DNA from: Natronorubrum sediminis
GTDB lineage: Archaea; Halobacteriota; Halobacteria; Halobacteriales; Natrialbaceae
DNA length: 64,000 bases
Assembly: GCF_900108095.1 (NCBI RefSeq)
Contig: NZ_FNWL01000003.1
Location: 50,501-114,500 of the forward strand
Reading direction: 5' to 3'
Shown here: positions 46,159 to 55,198 of the stretch, piece by piece
Layout of the letters: every line of letters begins with the position of its first letter
How positions within the stretch are numbered: the stretch's first letter is position 1
Made by a program: the position numbers and the translations under genes
The notes under the pieces: generated by a model
Databases searched by the model: none
What the model was told of the DNA's origin: nothing
Seen by the model: only the letters and a program-made list of their open reading frames with translations

Positions 46159-46704
46159 CTACTGCGTCCACTCGCGAACGTCTGCTTCCTCGAGAAAGAG
46201 CGACGGATCGTCGTGTGAGAAACTGATCCACCGCTCGGTCTCGTGATTGGGGCCGCGCTCAGCGGCCGCGCTGGCATCGACGTCGGTAGACTCGCCTTCA
46301 CTCAGCACGTGTACCAGTAACTCCTCCTGTACGAGTGCGGTTTCGAACACATGCTGTGCGTCGGTGATTTCGTACGCGAGCGGGACGACTACTGCCGTCT
46401 CGTGCTCGTCGTCGCGTTCGATCGCGAGTGCGAGTCGCTGTGCCGATTCGTCGGGCGGGGGTCGATAGTACACCTCCGCGGCGGTGACCGTGACGTCACC
46501 GCGCTCGATCACGTCCTCGAGCAGGTTGTACTCGTCCGCCGAGACTGCCACGTCGAATCCGGTGCGTTCCTCCCGTGCAACTGGCGTGATCTCCTCCGGT
46601 TCGAGTACGATCGTCTCCCAGCCATTCGCCTGATACTCCTCGGCGATCGCCCTCGCATCCTCGAGGAGCACCTCCCACTGTGAGTCCGGTGTCTCATCGG
46701 TCAT
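46159..46704 (-). CDS. Haloarchaeal hypothetical protein (DUF7529-like)
   Basis: The 181-residue acidic protein begins MTDETPDSQWEVLLEDARAI. It has an alpha-beta pattern with YQANGWETIVLEPEEITPV, YNLLEDVIERGDVTV and VVPLAYEITDAQHVFETAL. I recall this family as DUF7529, with low certainty. It is a cytosolic protein of unknown role. Confidence 0.75.
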   Translation of the reverse strand: MTDETPDSQWEVLLEDARAIAEEYQANGWETIVLEPEEITPVAREERTGFDVAVSADEYNLLEDVIERGDVTVTAAEVYYRPPPDESAQRLALAIERDDEHETAVVVPLAYEITDAQHVFETALVQEELLVHVLSEGESTDVDASAAAERGPNHETERWISFSHDDPSLFLEEADVREWTQ

Positions 46705-46803
46705 CGGGATTCCCCTCGAGGTGGATCGACTCGACGTGTTGAACGGTGGCGTAAGTGTAACATAGTCCTACGTCGACGGCCGGCCGGAAAAACGGTCGTG
46801 CTC

Positions 46804-47514
46804 TCAGGTGCCGACGGACTCGATTCGAACTGGTGCTCGCTCGTCGCCGACGAGTGCGTCCTCGAGCGCCGAGCGAACGGCTGTGGGATTGCTCGGACCC
46901 CCTGCCGCTGCGATGGTTCCGACGGTGGCGGGCTCGAACTCGAGTGCGAGCGCGTCGTACACTGACTCGAGGACGTTCGCCACCTTCTCGCGGTTCGCCA
47001 CGAGTACGACACCGGCGACGACGGCGACGTCCTGTCGGACTCGCTGGGCGAGTCCGGCTACCTTTCGTCGGTTTCCGTCCGAACTCACGAGAGAGAGCGA
47101 GTGTGTCCCCGGACAAAACGAGCGTTCGGGTTCGCCGCGGCCGACCTCGAGTTCGCCGCCGAGTCGACCGAGTGCGTCCTCGAGGTCGGCAGTCGCCTGC
47201 TCGTACCGTTCGGTGGTTCCCCGGCGGAAGTCCTCGATCGGTTCTACGCGGGTGAACGCGAGTGACGTTTCGCCGTCGAACGCGACTGCACGACCGCCGA
47301 CGTCTCGCTCGAGGGGAACGAATCCGCGCGCTCGAGCACGCTCACGGGCCTGCTCGTAGCCCTCCTGTCGCTTATCTCGCCGACCGAACGCGACCTGTCG
47401 GTGGGGTCGCCAGACGCGCATCGCCGACTCGCCGTCGGCGACGCTCGAGTAAAGTTGGCGACTGAGTTCCCGGTCCGCATCGACGGTCGCCCCCCGGCCG
47501 CGAATCACGCGCAT
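46804..47514 (-). CDS. Lipoate-protein ligase family protein
   Basis: The 236-residue protein resembles the biotin/lipoate ligase (BPL_LPL_LipB) superfamily: MRVWRPHRQVAFGRRD, ERDVGGRAVAFDGETSLAF (core with GGRAV), SFCPGTHSLSLV and KVAGLAQRVRQDVAVVAG, where the lysine of the KVAGxAQR motif is the substrate-activating residue. It would attach lipoate or octanoate to E2 or GcvH proteins. It is slightly shorter than the usual ligases, lacking the accessory C-terminal domain. Confidence 0.85.
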   Translation of the reverse strand: MRVIRGRGATVDADRELSRQLYSSVADGESAMRVWRPHRQVAFGRRDKRQEGYEQARERARARGFVPLERDVGGRAVAFDGETSLAFTRVEPIEDFRRGTTERYEQATADLEDALGRLGGELEVGRGEPERSFCPGTHSLSLVSSDGNRRKVAGLAQRVRQDVAVVAGVVLVANREKVANVLESVYDALALEFEPATVGTIAAAGGPSNPTAVRSALEDALVGDERAPVRIESVGT

Positions 47515-47650
47515 CGTCTCGGTGATCGTTCCGTGGTGAGTTATGTCCTTCTTCCCACGAGATGTTTGTCACGCTCGGTCCTCAAGACCCCCTATCTCGT
47601 GAGCAGAGAGTCGACTGAGAGACGACGGAGAGCGTCGTGTGAAGGACAAA

Positions 47651-47658
47651 AGATTTAG
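47651..47658 (+). promoter_or_regulatory. TATA box of secG
   Basis: The element agatttag is centred 28 nt before the ATG at 47683, consistent with a leaderless transcript. Confidence 0.6.
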
Positions 47659-47682
47659 TGCTATCGTCTCGTACGGTGACGT

Positions 47683-47844
47683 ATGGATAAAGGACAGAAT
47701 ACCGGTGGGCTGATGTCCAGTGCCGGGCTCGTTCGGTACTTCGACGCAGAAGACTCCAACTCGATCAAGATCGACCCGAAGACGATCATCGCGACCGGTG
47801 TACTCATCGGCGTGTTGATCCAACTTCTCACCTTCGTCGCGTAA
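47683..47844 (+). CDS. secG: Preprotein translocase subunit Sec61-beta/SecG
   Basis: The 53-residue protein begins [20 protein letters not shown], the conserved archaeal Sec61-beta cytosolic segment ([16 protein letters not shown]), followed by [20 protein letters not shown], a single membrane helix. It is the small non-essential subunit of the SecYE-beta channel. It has its own TATA box. Confidence 0.94.
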   Translation: MDKGQNTGGLMSSAGLVRYFDAEDSNSIKIDPKTIIATGVLIGVLIQLLTFVA

Positions 47845-47959
47845 TCGCTCGCCCGTATTTTCGCCGACTACCGTACCGACCGAAGAGCACCGTCCTCCAT
47901 CGACCACCGTCCACCTCGAGGAAACACCGGCCTTCTCGCCTTACTCCGACCGCTCGCGG

Positions 47960-48709
47960 TTAGTGAGACCCGATCGAGTCCTCCCACTCGATCCACTCTT
48001 GTTCCCAACCCCGCCGTGACTCGCTTCGTCGGATAGCGTGCTCGCGATCCTCTCGAGCCGTTCGATTCCGCTCGACGGCACCCGACTGTTCGCCATCGAC
48101 GAGCAACGGATCTACCGAGACGGCGTCGAAGGCACGTCGCTCCCTGTCTGCCGACACTGCTTCGAGTCGCTGGCGCTGCGTTCCACGTGGATAGACCAGT
48201 CTCCCGCCGTCGGCCAGTTGCTCGAGCAACGCTTCCGGCGGATCGACGGCGGCCGCCTCGAGCAAAATTCGATCGAACGGTGCGTACTCTGGTAGGCCAC
48301 GCGCTCCGTCGCGCCGGTCGACGAGGACGCCGCCGTAGCCCGCTCGCTCGAGGTTCTGGCGAGCGTCGATGACGAGCGGTCGGGAGATATCGATGGCGTG
48401 AACGTTGGTGTCGCCGACGATTTCAGCCGCGACGGCGGCCGTGTAGCCAACGCCTGCGCCGACGATCAAGACATCGTCGCCGTCCTCGAGTCCGAGTGCT
48501 TGCAGAAACTGCGCGGCCGTACTCGGGGCGAGCACGCGGGTTCCGAGCACGTCGTGGACTCGGTCCGCGTAGGCCGTCTGTTCGTCTGGGAGAAACTCGT
48601 GGCGCGGAACGTCACGCATCGCGACGGCGACGGTCTCGTCGTGGAGGACGTCCTTCGCAGCGGACTCTAGCCCGTCGACCATATCCTCTCGCAGTACCGC
48701 GGGGTCCAT
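47960..48709 (-). CDS. pcm: Protein-L-isoaspartate O-methyltransferase
   Basis: The 249-residue SAM-dependent methyltransferase starts repair of isoaspartyl damage in proteins. It has the SAM motif DVLIVGAGVGYTAAVAAEIV, cut as VLIVGAGVGYT, plus DISRPLVIDARQNLERAG and GRLVYPRG. The start MDPAVLREDMVDGLESA is the family one. The C-terminal 40 residues are Arg/Glu-rich. The HVO_0476-like zinc gene is upstream on the same strand. Confidence 0.93.
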   Translation of the reverse strand: MDPAVLREDMVDGLESAAKDVLHDETVAVAMRDVPRHEFLPDEQTAYADRVHDVLGTRVLAPSTAAQFLQALGLEDGDDVLIVGAGVGYTAAVAAEIVGDTNVHAIDISRPLVIDARQNLERAGYGGVLVDRRDGARGLPEYAPFDRILLEAAAVDPPEALLEQLADGGRLVYPRGTQRQRLEAVSADRERRAFDAVSVDPLLVDGEQSGAVERNRTAREDREHAIRRSESRRGWEQEWIEWEDSIGSH

Positions 48710-48816
48710 ACCCCGGCTATCGGTTTGGTGGTTATCAATGGCCCGCTTGCGCGAGCGTTGTGCAGACTGAAACAACCGACAAACGGTGAGAAGAGGTGCT
48801 CTCGAGGCTGAATTTC

Positions 48817-49476
48817 CTACCAGGCCGACCAGGCGCTGGTCTGTTCGTCGTATGCGTAGACGCGTTTCGTGTCCTTGGCGAAGACCGCGTCGCCGTCCAC
48901 TTCGAAGCGCTTGCGTCGGTAGCCCGTCGCGTCGTCGCGCACGACGACGGCGTCGATTTCGAACTCGTCGTCGCCGAACGAGTCGACTGCGCCGACCTCG
49001 AACTCGTAGTCGCCGGGGACGTGGACAGTAATACTTCGACTGTCGTTTCGCGAACCATCTTGGGGGTGGACGGTGACGTTGACGGCCACGTTGTCGACTT
49101 CCCGCGTCCAGACCGTCTCCACGTCGTCCACGACTGCCTCCTCTCGTCGCTTCTGTTGGTCGAGCTCGAGACTCGTCACCCGAACCGTCGAGAGCACCTC
49201 GTCGGTCTCGAGGATGAACTCGTCGCCGGTCTCGATCGTCTCGCCTTCAGCCGTCGTGACGTTCGCGGTGAAGGACTCGCCTTCCTGGGAGACGACGACG
49301 TCGAGCGTGACTTCGCTCTCTTGTTCGGGCTGGACCTTGTGGACGTGTGAACACTCGCTACAACGAACCGTAACTGTCCCGCCGCCTTCCGTCGTCGTCA
49401 GGACCTCATGAACCGTCTCGAGGTCCGGCGAACACGACGGACACGCCGTCGGAACTCGATCCGGAATATCGTTCAT
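48817..49476 (-). CDS. HVO_0476-family zinc-finger protein
   Basis: The 219-residue protein has an N-terminal zinc ribbon (CPSCSPDLE...CSECSHVHKV) and a beta-rich body including TREVDNVAVNVTVHP and IDAVVVRDDATGYRRKRFE, as in the haloarchaeal family named after HVO_0476. It is placed directly upstream of pcm, a neighbour I recall from Haloferax. Function is unknown; a nucleic-acid or regulatory role is possible from the ribbon. Confidence 0.87.
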   Translation of the reverse strand: MNDIPDRVPTACPSCSPDLETVHEVLTTTEGGGTVTVRCSECSHVHKVQPEQESEVTLDVVVSQEGESFTANVTTAEGETIETGDEFILETDEVLSTVRVTSLELDQQKRREEAVVDDVETVWTREVDNVAVNVTVHPQDGSRNDSRSITVHVPGDYEFEVGAVDSFGDDEFEIDAVVVRDDATGYRRKRFEVDGDAVFAKDTKRVYAYDEQTSAWSAW

Positions 49477-49622
49477 ACCACGTCCTAACGGCTGCGTCCC
49501 TAAAAGCCGATTGAACCTGTGGCTGGAGCTGATTCAGACATACCCCGCTGTGCTACCGACCACCCACTGTTTCCCCCACCTGCCGTCTTCCCCCACTCGC
49601 CGTCTTCCCCTCCCACGGCCGA

Positions 49623-50573
49623 CTACTCGGCCTGCGGCAGGTCGATTTCGACGCCGTCAGCGAAGACGGTCGGTTCTCGCAAGATACCATCGAGGTGGAT
49701 CGGCGCTTCCGTCTCGCCGCCGATTCCCGCGTTGTCTCCGACCGCGATGTGGACGGTGCCACCGGCTTTCTCGTCCAATAATACCGAGCCGACGAGTTCG
49801 GTGACCGCGACGTTCGTTCCGATCCCCAACTCCGCGAGGTTGTAGGCGGCATCACCAACCTCGTCTGCGGCCGTTTCGACCGTTTCCCGAATCTCGTCGT
49901 CCGAGATGTGCGTTACGAGCCCGTCTTCGACCTCGAACGTCAGCTGCTGACCGTCCTCGAGCAATCCGTGGGGACGCATCGTGCCGTCGACGACGAACGT
50001 TCCCTCGGCCGTTTCGGGGCTGATGAACACCTCTCCTGCGGGGAGGTTCGACATGATCCCCGGTTCGTGGACGATTCCGGTATCCGAGAGCCACGCTCGG
50101 TTTCCAACCGCGAACGTGATGTCCGTGCCAGCCGGCGTCGTTACGCGAATCTCGTCTGCGTCGTCGACCTGCTCGCGGACGTCCTCGCAGTGGGCCGCGA
50201 TCGACTCGTAATCGGCGTCCAACCCCGTCGTAAACACGTCTTCGGTAATTCCTGGCAGCGTCGCGACTCGCGCACCTGCGTCGTTCGCTTCGGTGCGAGC
50301 GCGGGTGTGACTCAAACTCTTCGTCGTCGGCGCGAGGACGACGTCCGCACCGGCCATCGCCGCTGCGACGGGTTCCGGCGGTTCGGCCCCGTGTGTCTCC
50401 CCGGGTGGATAGCGGATAATACTGGCATCGTCGGTGATCTCGCTTGCGACCGCGTACAGCGACTCGCCGATCGGTTCGCGTGTATCGTCGGTAACGATCA
50501 CACAGGATTCGTCCGACTCAAGCGCCAGACATTGTCGAACAGCGGTTTCGGCAGCACTCTCACGTGTCGTCAT
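49623..50573 (-). CDS. M29-like aminopeptidase (leucyl/aminopeptidase T type)
   Basis: The 316-residue protein has the metal-ligand regions of the M29 family: MSNLPAGEVFISPETAEGTF, ELGIGTNVAVTELVG, SVLLDEKAGGTVHIAVGDN and EAPIHLDGIL. The enzyme would remove N-terminal residues from peptides using a dinuclear metal site. It is shorter than the classical 410-residue members but carries all blocks. It is cytosolic. Confidence 0.83.
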   Translation of the reverse strand: MTTRESAAETAVRQCLALESDESCVIVTDDTREPIGESLYAVASEITDDASIIRYPPGETHGAEPPEPVAAAMAGADVVLAPTTKSLSHTRARTEANDAGARVATLPGITEDVFTTGLDADYESIAAHCEDVREQVDDADEIRVTTPAGTDITFAVGNRAWLSDTGIVHEPGIMSNLPAGEVFISPETAEGTFVVDGTMRPHGLLEDGQQLTFEVEDGLVTHISDDEIRETVETAADEVGDAAYNLAELGIGTNVAVTELVGSVLLDEKAGGTVHIAVGDNAGIGGETEAPIHLDGILREPTVFADGVEIDLPQAE

Positions 50574-50657
50574 TGCCGTATATGTTCGTCACTTCTTCCG
50601 AAAGTTGTTCGTGTTCGCTCTCCGCGTGCCGGCTACGACAGTGTTTTCAGGTTGGAG

Positions 50658-51845
50658 TCATCGAGACAGCGACTCGAGTTCCGCGGGTGTCGCGAGAACG
50701 TACGCCGTGTCACCAGCCTGTAGAGCTTCACTCTCCGCCGGGAGCGCCACCTCCTCCCCGTTTCGCTCGAGCAAAAGGACGGTTCCCGGAACCCAGTCGA
50801 CGAACTCGCTCTCGAGCGGCCCGTCCGCGTCGATTTTGATCGCCACGACCGTTTCGGCTGCGCCTCGGATTGCAGCGACGAGCGCGTGCCAATCGGCCGG
50901 CGTCTCCGGTCCCGTCGTCAGCCGGTATCGCTTTCGGGGTTCGAACGCGTTCGCGTCGTCCTCGTCGACGAGGAGCGTCACGACCGATCCGGAACTCGAG
51001 CGAAGCGTTCCCGTGGCGACCAACTGGCTCGAGTCGCCCTCGTCCGTCCAGACTTCGATCGGATCGCCCGCGCTCGCGTTCGCCGAGAGAGTGCTTGCGA
51101 TAGCGACGGCGACCTGACCCGGCCCGAGCGTCGGGCTGATTCCGGATCGCTTCCCACCCACCGAGACCGACGAGACGGTCCCGTCGGCTGTGAGTTCGAC
51201 GCGAACGTAGCCCACGTCGAAGTCCGTCTCGATTCGGGATTCGATTCTGGTGCGACGAGCCGCGAGGGACAACCCACTCGGGAGGAGAAACCGTCGTCCC
51301 TCGAGCACTCGTGACACCGATTCGTCGACCGCCGGATACCCCTCGGCATCGTCGATCGACGACGGGAGGGTGACGGCGACGGCGAGTCCTGCCGACTGGA
51401 GTAATTCGGTGACGGTCCCGGATCCGGTGGCATCGAATCGCCGTATCTCGTAGCTCCCACACGCCAGTCGATCGCCGAGTCGGTGGCCCCCAATCGCCGC
51501 GACCGTTCCGGCCGCTAGCACTCCGAAGAGAAACGTTCCGGACGTGTAGTGTGTCAACGGCGCATCGGCGATGACGGCGTCGTGGCGAATCGCACCCGCA
51601 GTGAGCCAACTCGCCGGCAGCGCCAGACCCGCGAGCACTGCGGGTCCAGCGGGCAGTTTCCGTACGGTCATCGCTCGGTAGCCAAACGCACCGATGAGTG
51701 CGACGATACCGGCGACCAAGCCGTACCCGAGGATGTCGAGTAACGCCACGCGGGTCCACTCGAGCGTCGTTCCGTCCCCGACCGAGACGCTGCTCGAGAG
51801 TCCACTGTCGGCGCTGAGCGCTTCGAAGCCGATGGTTGCGATCAT
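50658..51845 (-). CDS. Membrane protein with TrkA-C/RCK_C-like domain
   Basis: The 395-residue protein has three hydrophobic segments (about 33-58, 66-90 and 98-120) and then a cytosolic part with a cystatin-like middle and a C-terminal RCK_C-like domain (about 318-395: LVAAIRGAAETVVAIKID...GDTAYVLATPAELESLSR). There is no P-loop filter and no NAD-binding RCK_N, so it is neither a typical channel nor TrkA. It is cotranscribed with the similar gene upstream, separated by 1 nt. Probably a regulatory cation protein. Confidence 0.75.
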   Translation of the reverse strand: MIATIGFEALSADSGLSSSVSVGDGTTLEWTRVALLDILGYGLVAGIVALIGAFGYRAMTVRKLPAGPAVLAGLALPASWLTAGAIRHDAVIADAPLTHYTSGTFLFGVLAAGTVAAIGGHRLGDRLACGSYEIRRFDATGSGTVTELLQSAGLAVAVTLPSSIDDAEGYPAVDESVSRVLEGRRFLLPSGLSLAARRTRIESRIETDFDVGYVRVELTADGTVSSVSVGGKRSGISPTLGPGQVAVAIASTLSANASAGDPIEVWTDEGDSSQLVATGTLRSSSGSVVTLLVDEDDANAFEPRKRYRLTTGPETPADWHALVAAIRGAAETVVAIKIDADGPLESEFVDWVPGTVLLLERNGEEVALPAESEALQAGDTAYVLATPAELESLSR

Positions 51846-51846
51846 C

Positions 51847-53166
51847 TCAGTCGCTCACCTCGGGTTGTCGTGCATCTCGATCTGGGATCGGTGCCATGTG
51901 CTCAGCACGCTGTGGGCCGAACGCGCTTTCATCCGGCCCAAGCAAAAACGCGTCCGAGCCATCCGCGAGCGCGTCCTCACCGGGGAAGAACGCCCACTCG
52001 GACGCGGGTTCCGCCGGCTTCGTGTCGGCGGCCTCGGCCCCGTGGACCGCAGCGATCGTAAGTTCGTGTTCGTCGTCCAAAACGGCCGATTTCACGTTCT
52101 CGGTGATCGATACCTGCCGGATCGATGTTCCCGCTCGCTCGAGCAACGAGACCGCCTCGAACGCTGGTGCGGTATCGTTCGGCGTTGCGACGATCCGGGC
52201 TCGAGACGCCTCGAGAAGGATACTCGCGTCGACCGTCGGAACGGCGACGGTTACGAACCCTGCTCCACTACTCGCCGGCGAACCGAGTGGGTGAGCGTGG
52301 CTCCGTTTCTCGAGTCGGTCGACCGTCGTTCCGGTGCCAGTGTCCGGTTCGGTCGCCCGTGTATGCGCTTCGGCGTCATACGTCTCGTCGGCGACCCCGA
52401 GTCCCGCCTCGTTGGTGACGCCGAGTACCGTTCCGGCGACCGAATCCGACGCCGTTTCGACGACAACTGTATCGCCGCGAGCCAATCCCGCCGAAAGCAG
52501 GGATCGAACCGAGACGGCGCGGTAACCGTTAGGGACGTGCTTCGACAGTCCGTTGGCGGGCGGAGCAGCCCTGATCGTTGCACGGCCGCGACTGTCGACG
52601 GTGACGGCGACCGCCTCGAGACCGTCTCTCGTTCGGAGTCGGTCCTCGAGTCGACTCTCGAGTGCGCACAGTGGAAGGTCGGCGGGGAGTCGCCAGGCAC
52701 CGTCCTCAAGTGTGCGCCGTCGTTGCGGTGTCAACGGCGGATACCCCTCGAACTCGCGGATCTTGCCGCTCGAGCGAATCGTGACCTGTCCCATTGCGTC
52801 GACCGCATCGACCGCATCGGCGCTAAGTGGCTGCGCTCGTTCGACCGATTCGCCGGCAAACTGCGGCAGATCGAGCGCGAGTTGTCGCCCCCAACTCGTC
52901 GCGTAGACGCCGAGGAGCACGCTGAACCCGAGTCCGAGCAGTCCCTCGAGTGGTGATGTCTGCAGGTCGAGCACACCGGCAGCCGTGCCCGTGGTTGCGG
53001 CGAGGAGCGCGGTTCCGAGGCCGCCGACGAGGGCGGGCACTGCCTTGGCTGACACCTGCGTTACTACGAAGCTGAGACCGCCATTGAGCGTGGCGAAGAC
53101 GACCGAACACAGGAGAACGAACGAGACGCTCGTCAGCACCTCGACGGGGGTGAAGAGCTGCTCCAT
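51847..53166 (-). CDS. Membrane protein with TrkA-C-like domains, first gene of the pair
   Basis: The 439-residue protein has three hydrophobic segments (about 8-30, 38-62 and 70-90), a linker, and a long cytosolic part with two RCK_C-like regions. It mirrors its downstream neighbour: both have the order membrane part, VDxVxxxRR-type beta region, RCK_C. ATG at 53166 (MEQLFTPVEVL) is preferred to a GTG eight codons upstream. Confidence 0.75.
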   Translation of the reverse strand: MEQLFTPVEVLTSVSFVLLCSVVFATLNGGLSFVVTQVSAKAVPALVGGLGTALLAATTGTAAGVLDLQTSPLEGLLGLGFSVLLGVYATSWGRQLALDLPQFAGESVERAQPLSADAVDAVDAMGQVTIRSSGKIREFEGYPPLTPQRRRTLEDGAWRLPADLPLCALESRLEDRLRTRDGLEAVAVTVDSRGRATIRAAPPANGLSKHVPNGYRAVSVRSLLSAGLARGDTVVVETASDSVAGTVLGVTNEAGLGVADETYDAEAHTRATEPDTGTGTTVDRLEKRSHAHPLGSPASSGAGFVTVAVPTVDASILLEASRARIVATPNDTAPAFEAVSLLERAGTSIRQVSITENVKSAVLDDEHELTIAAVHGAEAADTKPAEPASEWAFFPGEDALADGSDAFLLGPDESAFGPQRAEHMAPIPDRDARQPEVSD

Positions 53167-53399
53167 TAGCAGCCCCTCGATTGTTGCCACCGAGTTCTCG
53201 TCCCACCTGGACGAGGCGAACGCTCAGCAGTACTCGAGAGCGCTCTCGAGTCGGGCGATTCACTCGGATCGATGCCGATTGCTGCTGGTCCCCGTCGGTT
53301 CGCTAGCTGGTCTGATTTCGCTGATTTTAGTAGCTCAACTGATCTGTGTGGCGGTCTCGTCGGTTGTGTACTGATTGAACCCATCGTTCGAATCGACCG

Positions 53400-53990
53400 T
53401 TAGGACTCGACCCGAATCTCCGGGTTCGGCTGCTCGTCGATGTAGTTACTGTCTGACGGCGGGACGACCTCGAGTTCGAGCGTCCCGATATCTTGATCCG
53501 CACGCAGACTCTGATTGCCGTCGAATTTGAGGACCGCCTGATGGTCGTCGATGTCGGAATGGTCCTCCGCATCGTCGTCGTCACCGGTATCCGCAGCGAT
53601 AACGCCGTCGAGTTGGGCGTCGCCGGCCGTCGCGATCACCGTCGCGTCTTCGACGTTGTTCCCGTTTTCGTCGATGACGTCGACCAGTACTTCGTCGTCG
53701 CCTCTCGTGTCCGTGCCGTCTGCTCCGGCCTCGATTATCTGATCCTCGTCGTTGACCTCGACGGTCACTTCGGTGTCGCCGACGTCGCCGATGCCGCCGA
53801 GCATGTTCAACATGAGTGCGAGTGCCGCGACGCCGACGACCAGGGCGATGACGAGCCGAATTGGCAACCCCTCGATCGCCCGATCGTCTCGAGTGAACGG
53901 TGTTCGTGAGTGGTTTCGTGAGCGCGAACGCGACGATCGATCGGTCGTCGCCCGCTCAGTTCGCTCCGAAGAGTGTGTGTCCGATAGCAT
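53400..53990 (-). CDS. Pilin-like secreted protein (DUF7382-like)
   Basis: The 196-residue protein has a basic Ser/Arg-rich N-terminus of about 40 residues, then RAIEGLPIRLVIALVVGVAA, a hydrophobic segment resembling archaeal type IV pilin H-domains (GLP core with the cleavage point after Gly), followed by an acidic immunoglobulin-like domain (VTVEVNDEDQ, VLVDVIDENGNNVEDATVI). A Shine-Dalgarno ggagg sits 5 nt before the ATG. It is divergent from the HerA-like gene and next to pilB/pilC, which supports a pilin role. Confidence 0.72.
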   Translation of the reverse strand: MLSDTHSSERTERATTDRSSRSRSRNHSRTPFTRDDRAIEGLPIRLVIALVVGVAALALMLNMLGGIGDVGDTEVTVEVNDEDQIIEAGADGTDTRGDDEVLVDVIDENGNNVEDATVIATAGDAQLDGVIAADTGDDDDAEDHSDIDDHQAVLKFDGNQSLRADQDIGTLELEVVPPSDSNYIDEQPNPEIRVES

Positions 53991-54035
53991 GCCCCTCCTT
54001 GGCTGCGTCTTTGCACTTAAACTCTCGACCGAGCG

Positions 54036-54043
54036 TTCAAATA
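54036..54043 (+). promoter_or_regulatory. TATA box of the HerA-like gene
   Basis: ttcaaata is centred 26 nt before the GTG start at 54066, implying a leaderless transcript. The divergent pilin-like gene has its own TATA (gtttaagt on the minus strand, about 54015-54022). Confidence 0.55.
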
Positions 54044-54065
54044 CGAATCCGCGCCAGATCCCTAC

Positions 54066-55118
54066 GTGAGTTTCATACTCGGACGTCGCGGTGCGCTCGA
54101 AGCGGGACCGGTGGGGCGACTCGGTTCGTATCGCGCTCGCGATGGCAGCGAAGGTGCACCGCTGCACGTCGATTTCGACGGACCCCACGCGATGTTAGTC
54201 GTCGGAAAACGTGGATACGGGAAATCCTACACGCTGGGCGTCCTCGCGGAGGGGCTCGCTCGAGCGCGAGGCGTCGCACCGGTGATCGTCGACCCGATGG
54301 GTGTCTTCGACACGCTCGCCGCCCCGTCGACCGAATCACCGGTTCCGGCGACGGTGATCGCAGAGCCGGCTGTCGCGCCGACTGCACTCGACCCCAGCTC
54401 GTGGTGTGCGCTGCTGGGCCTCTCGCCCGAGAGCGGCGCAGGGGGGCTGATCTGGCGGGCAGCGCAGCGCGAAACGACGCTCTCGGGAATGCTGGCTCAC
54501 GTCGAGAACGCTGGTGCACCGTCCGCCGATACGCGAGCCGCGAGTAATCACCTGCGACTCGCCGAGGCGTGGGACGTCTTCGATTCAGACGGAATCGAGG
54601 CAGCGGCGCTCGCCGGGCCCGAAGTCACGGTACTCGACGTTTCGGGACTCGAGTCCGCGCCGATGAACGTCGTCTGTCGTGGCGTCGCGGAGACGCTCTA
54701 TCGCGCTCGCGTCACGGAAACCATCGACCGACTGCCGTGGGTGCTCCTCGACGAGGCGCACACGTTCTTCGACGGAGTCGCTGAACCGGCGCTTCGACGG
54801 ATCCTGACGCGCGGGCGTGCACCCGGTGTGAGCCTCGTCTCGGCGACCCAGCGCCCGAGTGCGATTCCGCCGGTCGGCATCTCTCAGGCCGATATTCTGG
54901 TTTCCCATCGGCTGACAGCTCAGGCGGACCTCGAGGCGCTGGAACGAGCACAACCGACGTACCTGAACGGGTCGTTATCGGACGCGGATCGACTGCCCGA
55001 GGCCCCCGGTGCGGTCGTCATCATCGACGACACGACCGAGACGATTCACTCGGCACAGATACGAACGCGGGACACGCCACACGGCGGTGACAGTCCACGT
55101 GCGAGCGATGTCGTGTAA
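54066..55118 (+). CDS. HerA-like ATPase
   Basis: The 350-residue ATPase has Walker A VGKRGYGKSYTLG (Lys53), a Walker B region LPWVLLDEAHTFFDGV, and a sensor/arginine-rich segment LRRILTRGRAPGVSLVSATQ, as in the HerA/FtsK-like DUF87 group. Such ATPases translocate nucleic acid or move protein filaments. A GTG start is used, fixed by the TATA spacing. Its position directly before the pil genes suggests a link to pilus function or DNA uptake, but that is inference. Confidence 0.82.
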   Translation: MSFILGRRGALEAGPVGRLGSYRARDGSEGAPLHVDFDGPHAMLVVGKRGYGKSYTLGVLAEGLARARGVAPVIVDPMGVFDTLAAPSTESPVPATVIAEPAVAPTALDPSSWCALLGLSPESGAGGLIWRAAQRETTLSGMLAHVENAGAPSADTRAASNHLRLAEAWDVFDSDGIEAAALAGPEVTVLDVSGLESAPMNVVCRGVAETLYRARVTETIDRLPWVLLDEAHTFFDGVAEPALRRILTRGRAPGVSLVSATQRPSAIPPVGISQADILVSHRLTAQADLEALERAQPTYLNGSLSDADRLPEAPGAVVIIDDTTETIHSAQIRTRDTPHGGDSPRASDVV

Positions 55119-55168
55119 TCTCTCTGGTGGCTGACTCTGCTCTCGGACCTGAATCGGCCGTGATGGTC

Positions 55169-55176
55169 TTTAAATA
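55169..55176 (+). promoter_or_regulatory. TATA box of the pil gene cluster
   Basis: tttaaata lies centred 26-27 nt before the ATG at 55199, making it the likely promoter for the coiled-coil, DUF7311-like, pilB and pilC genes. Confidence 0.65.
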
Positions 55177-55198
55177 CGATGGCGCGGCCAACACCCCC

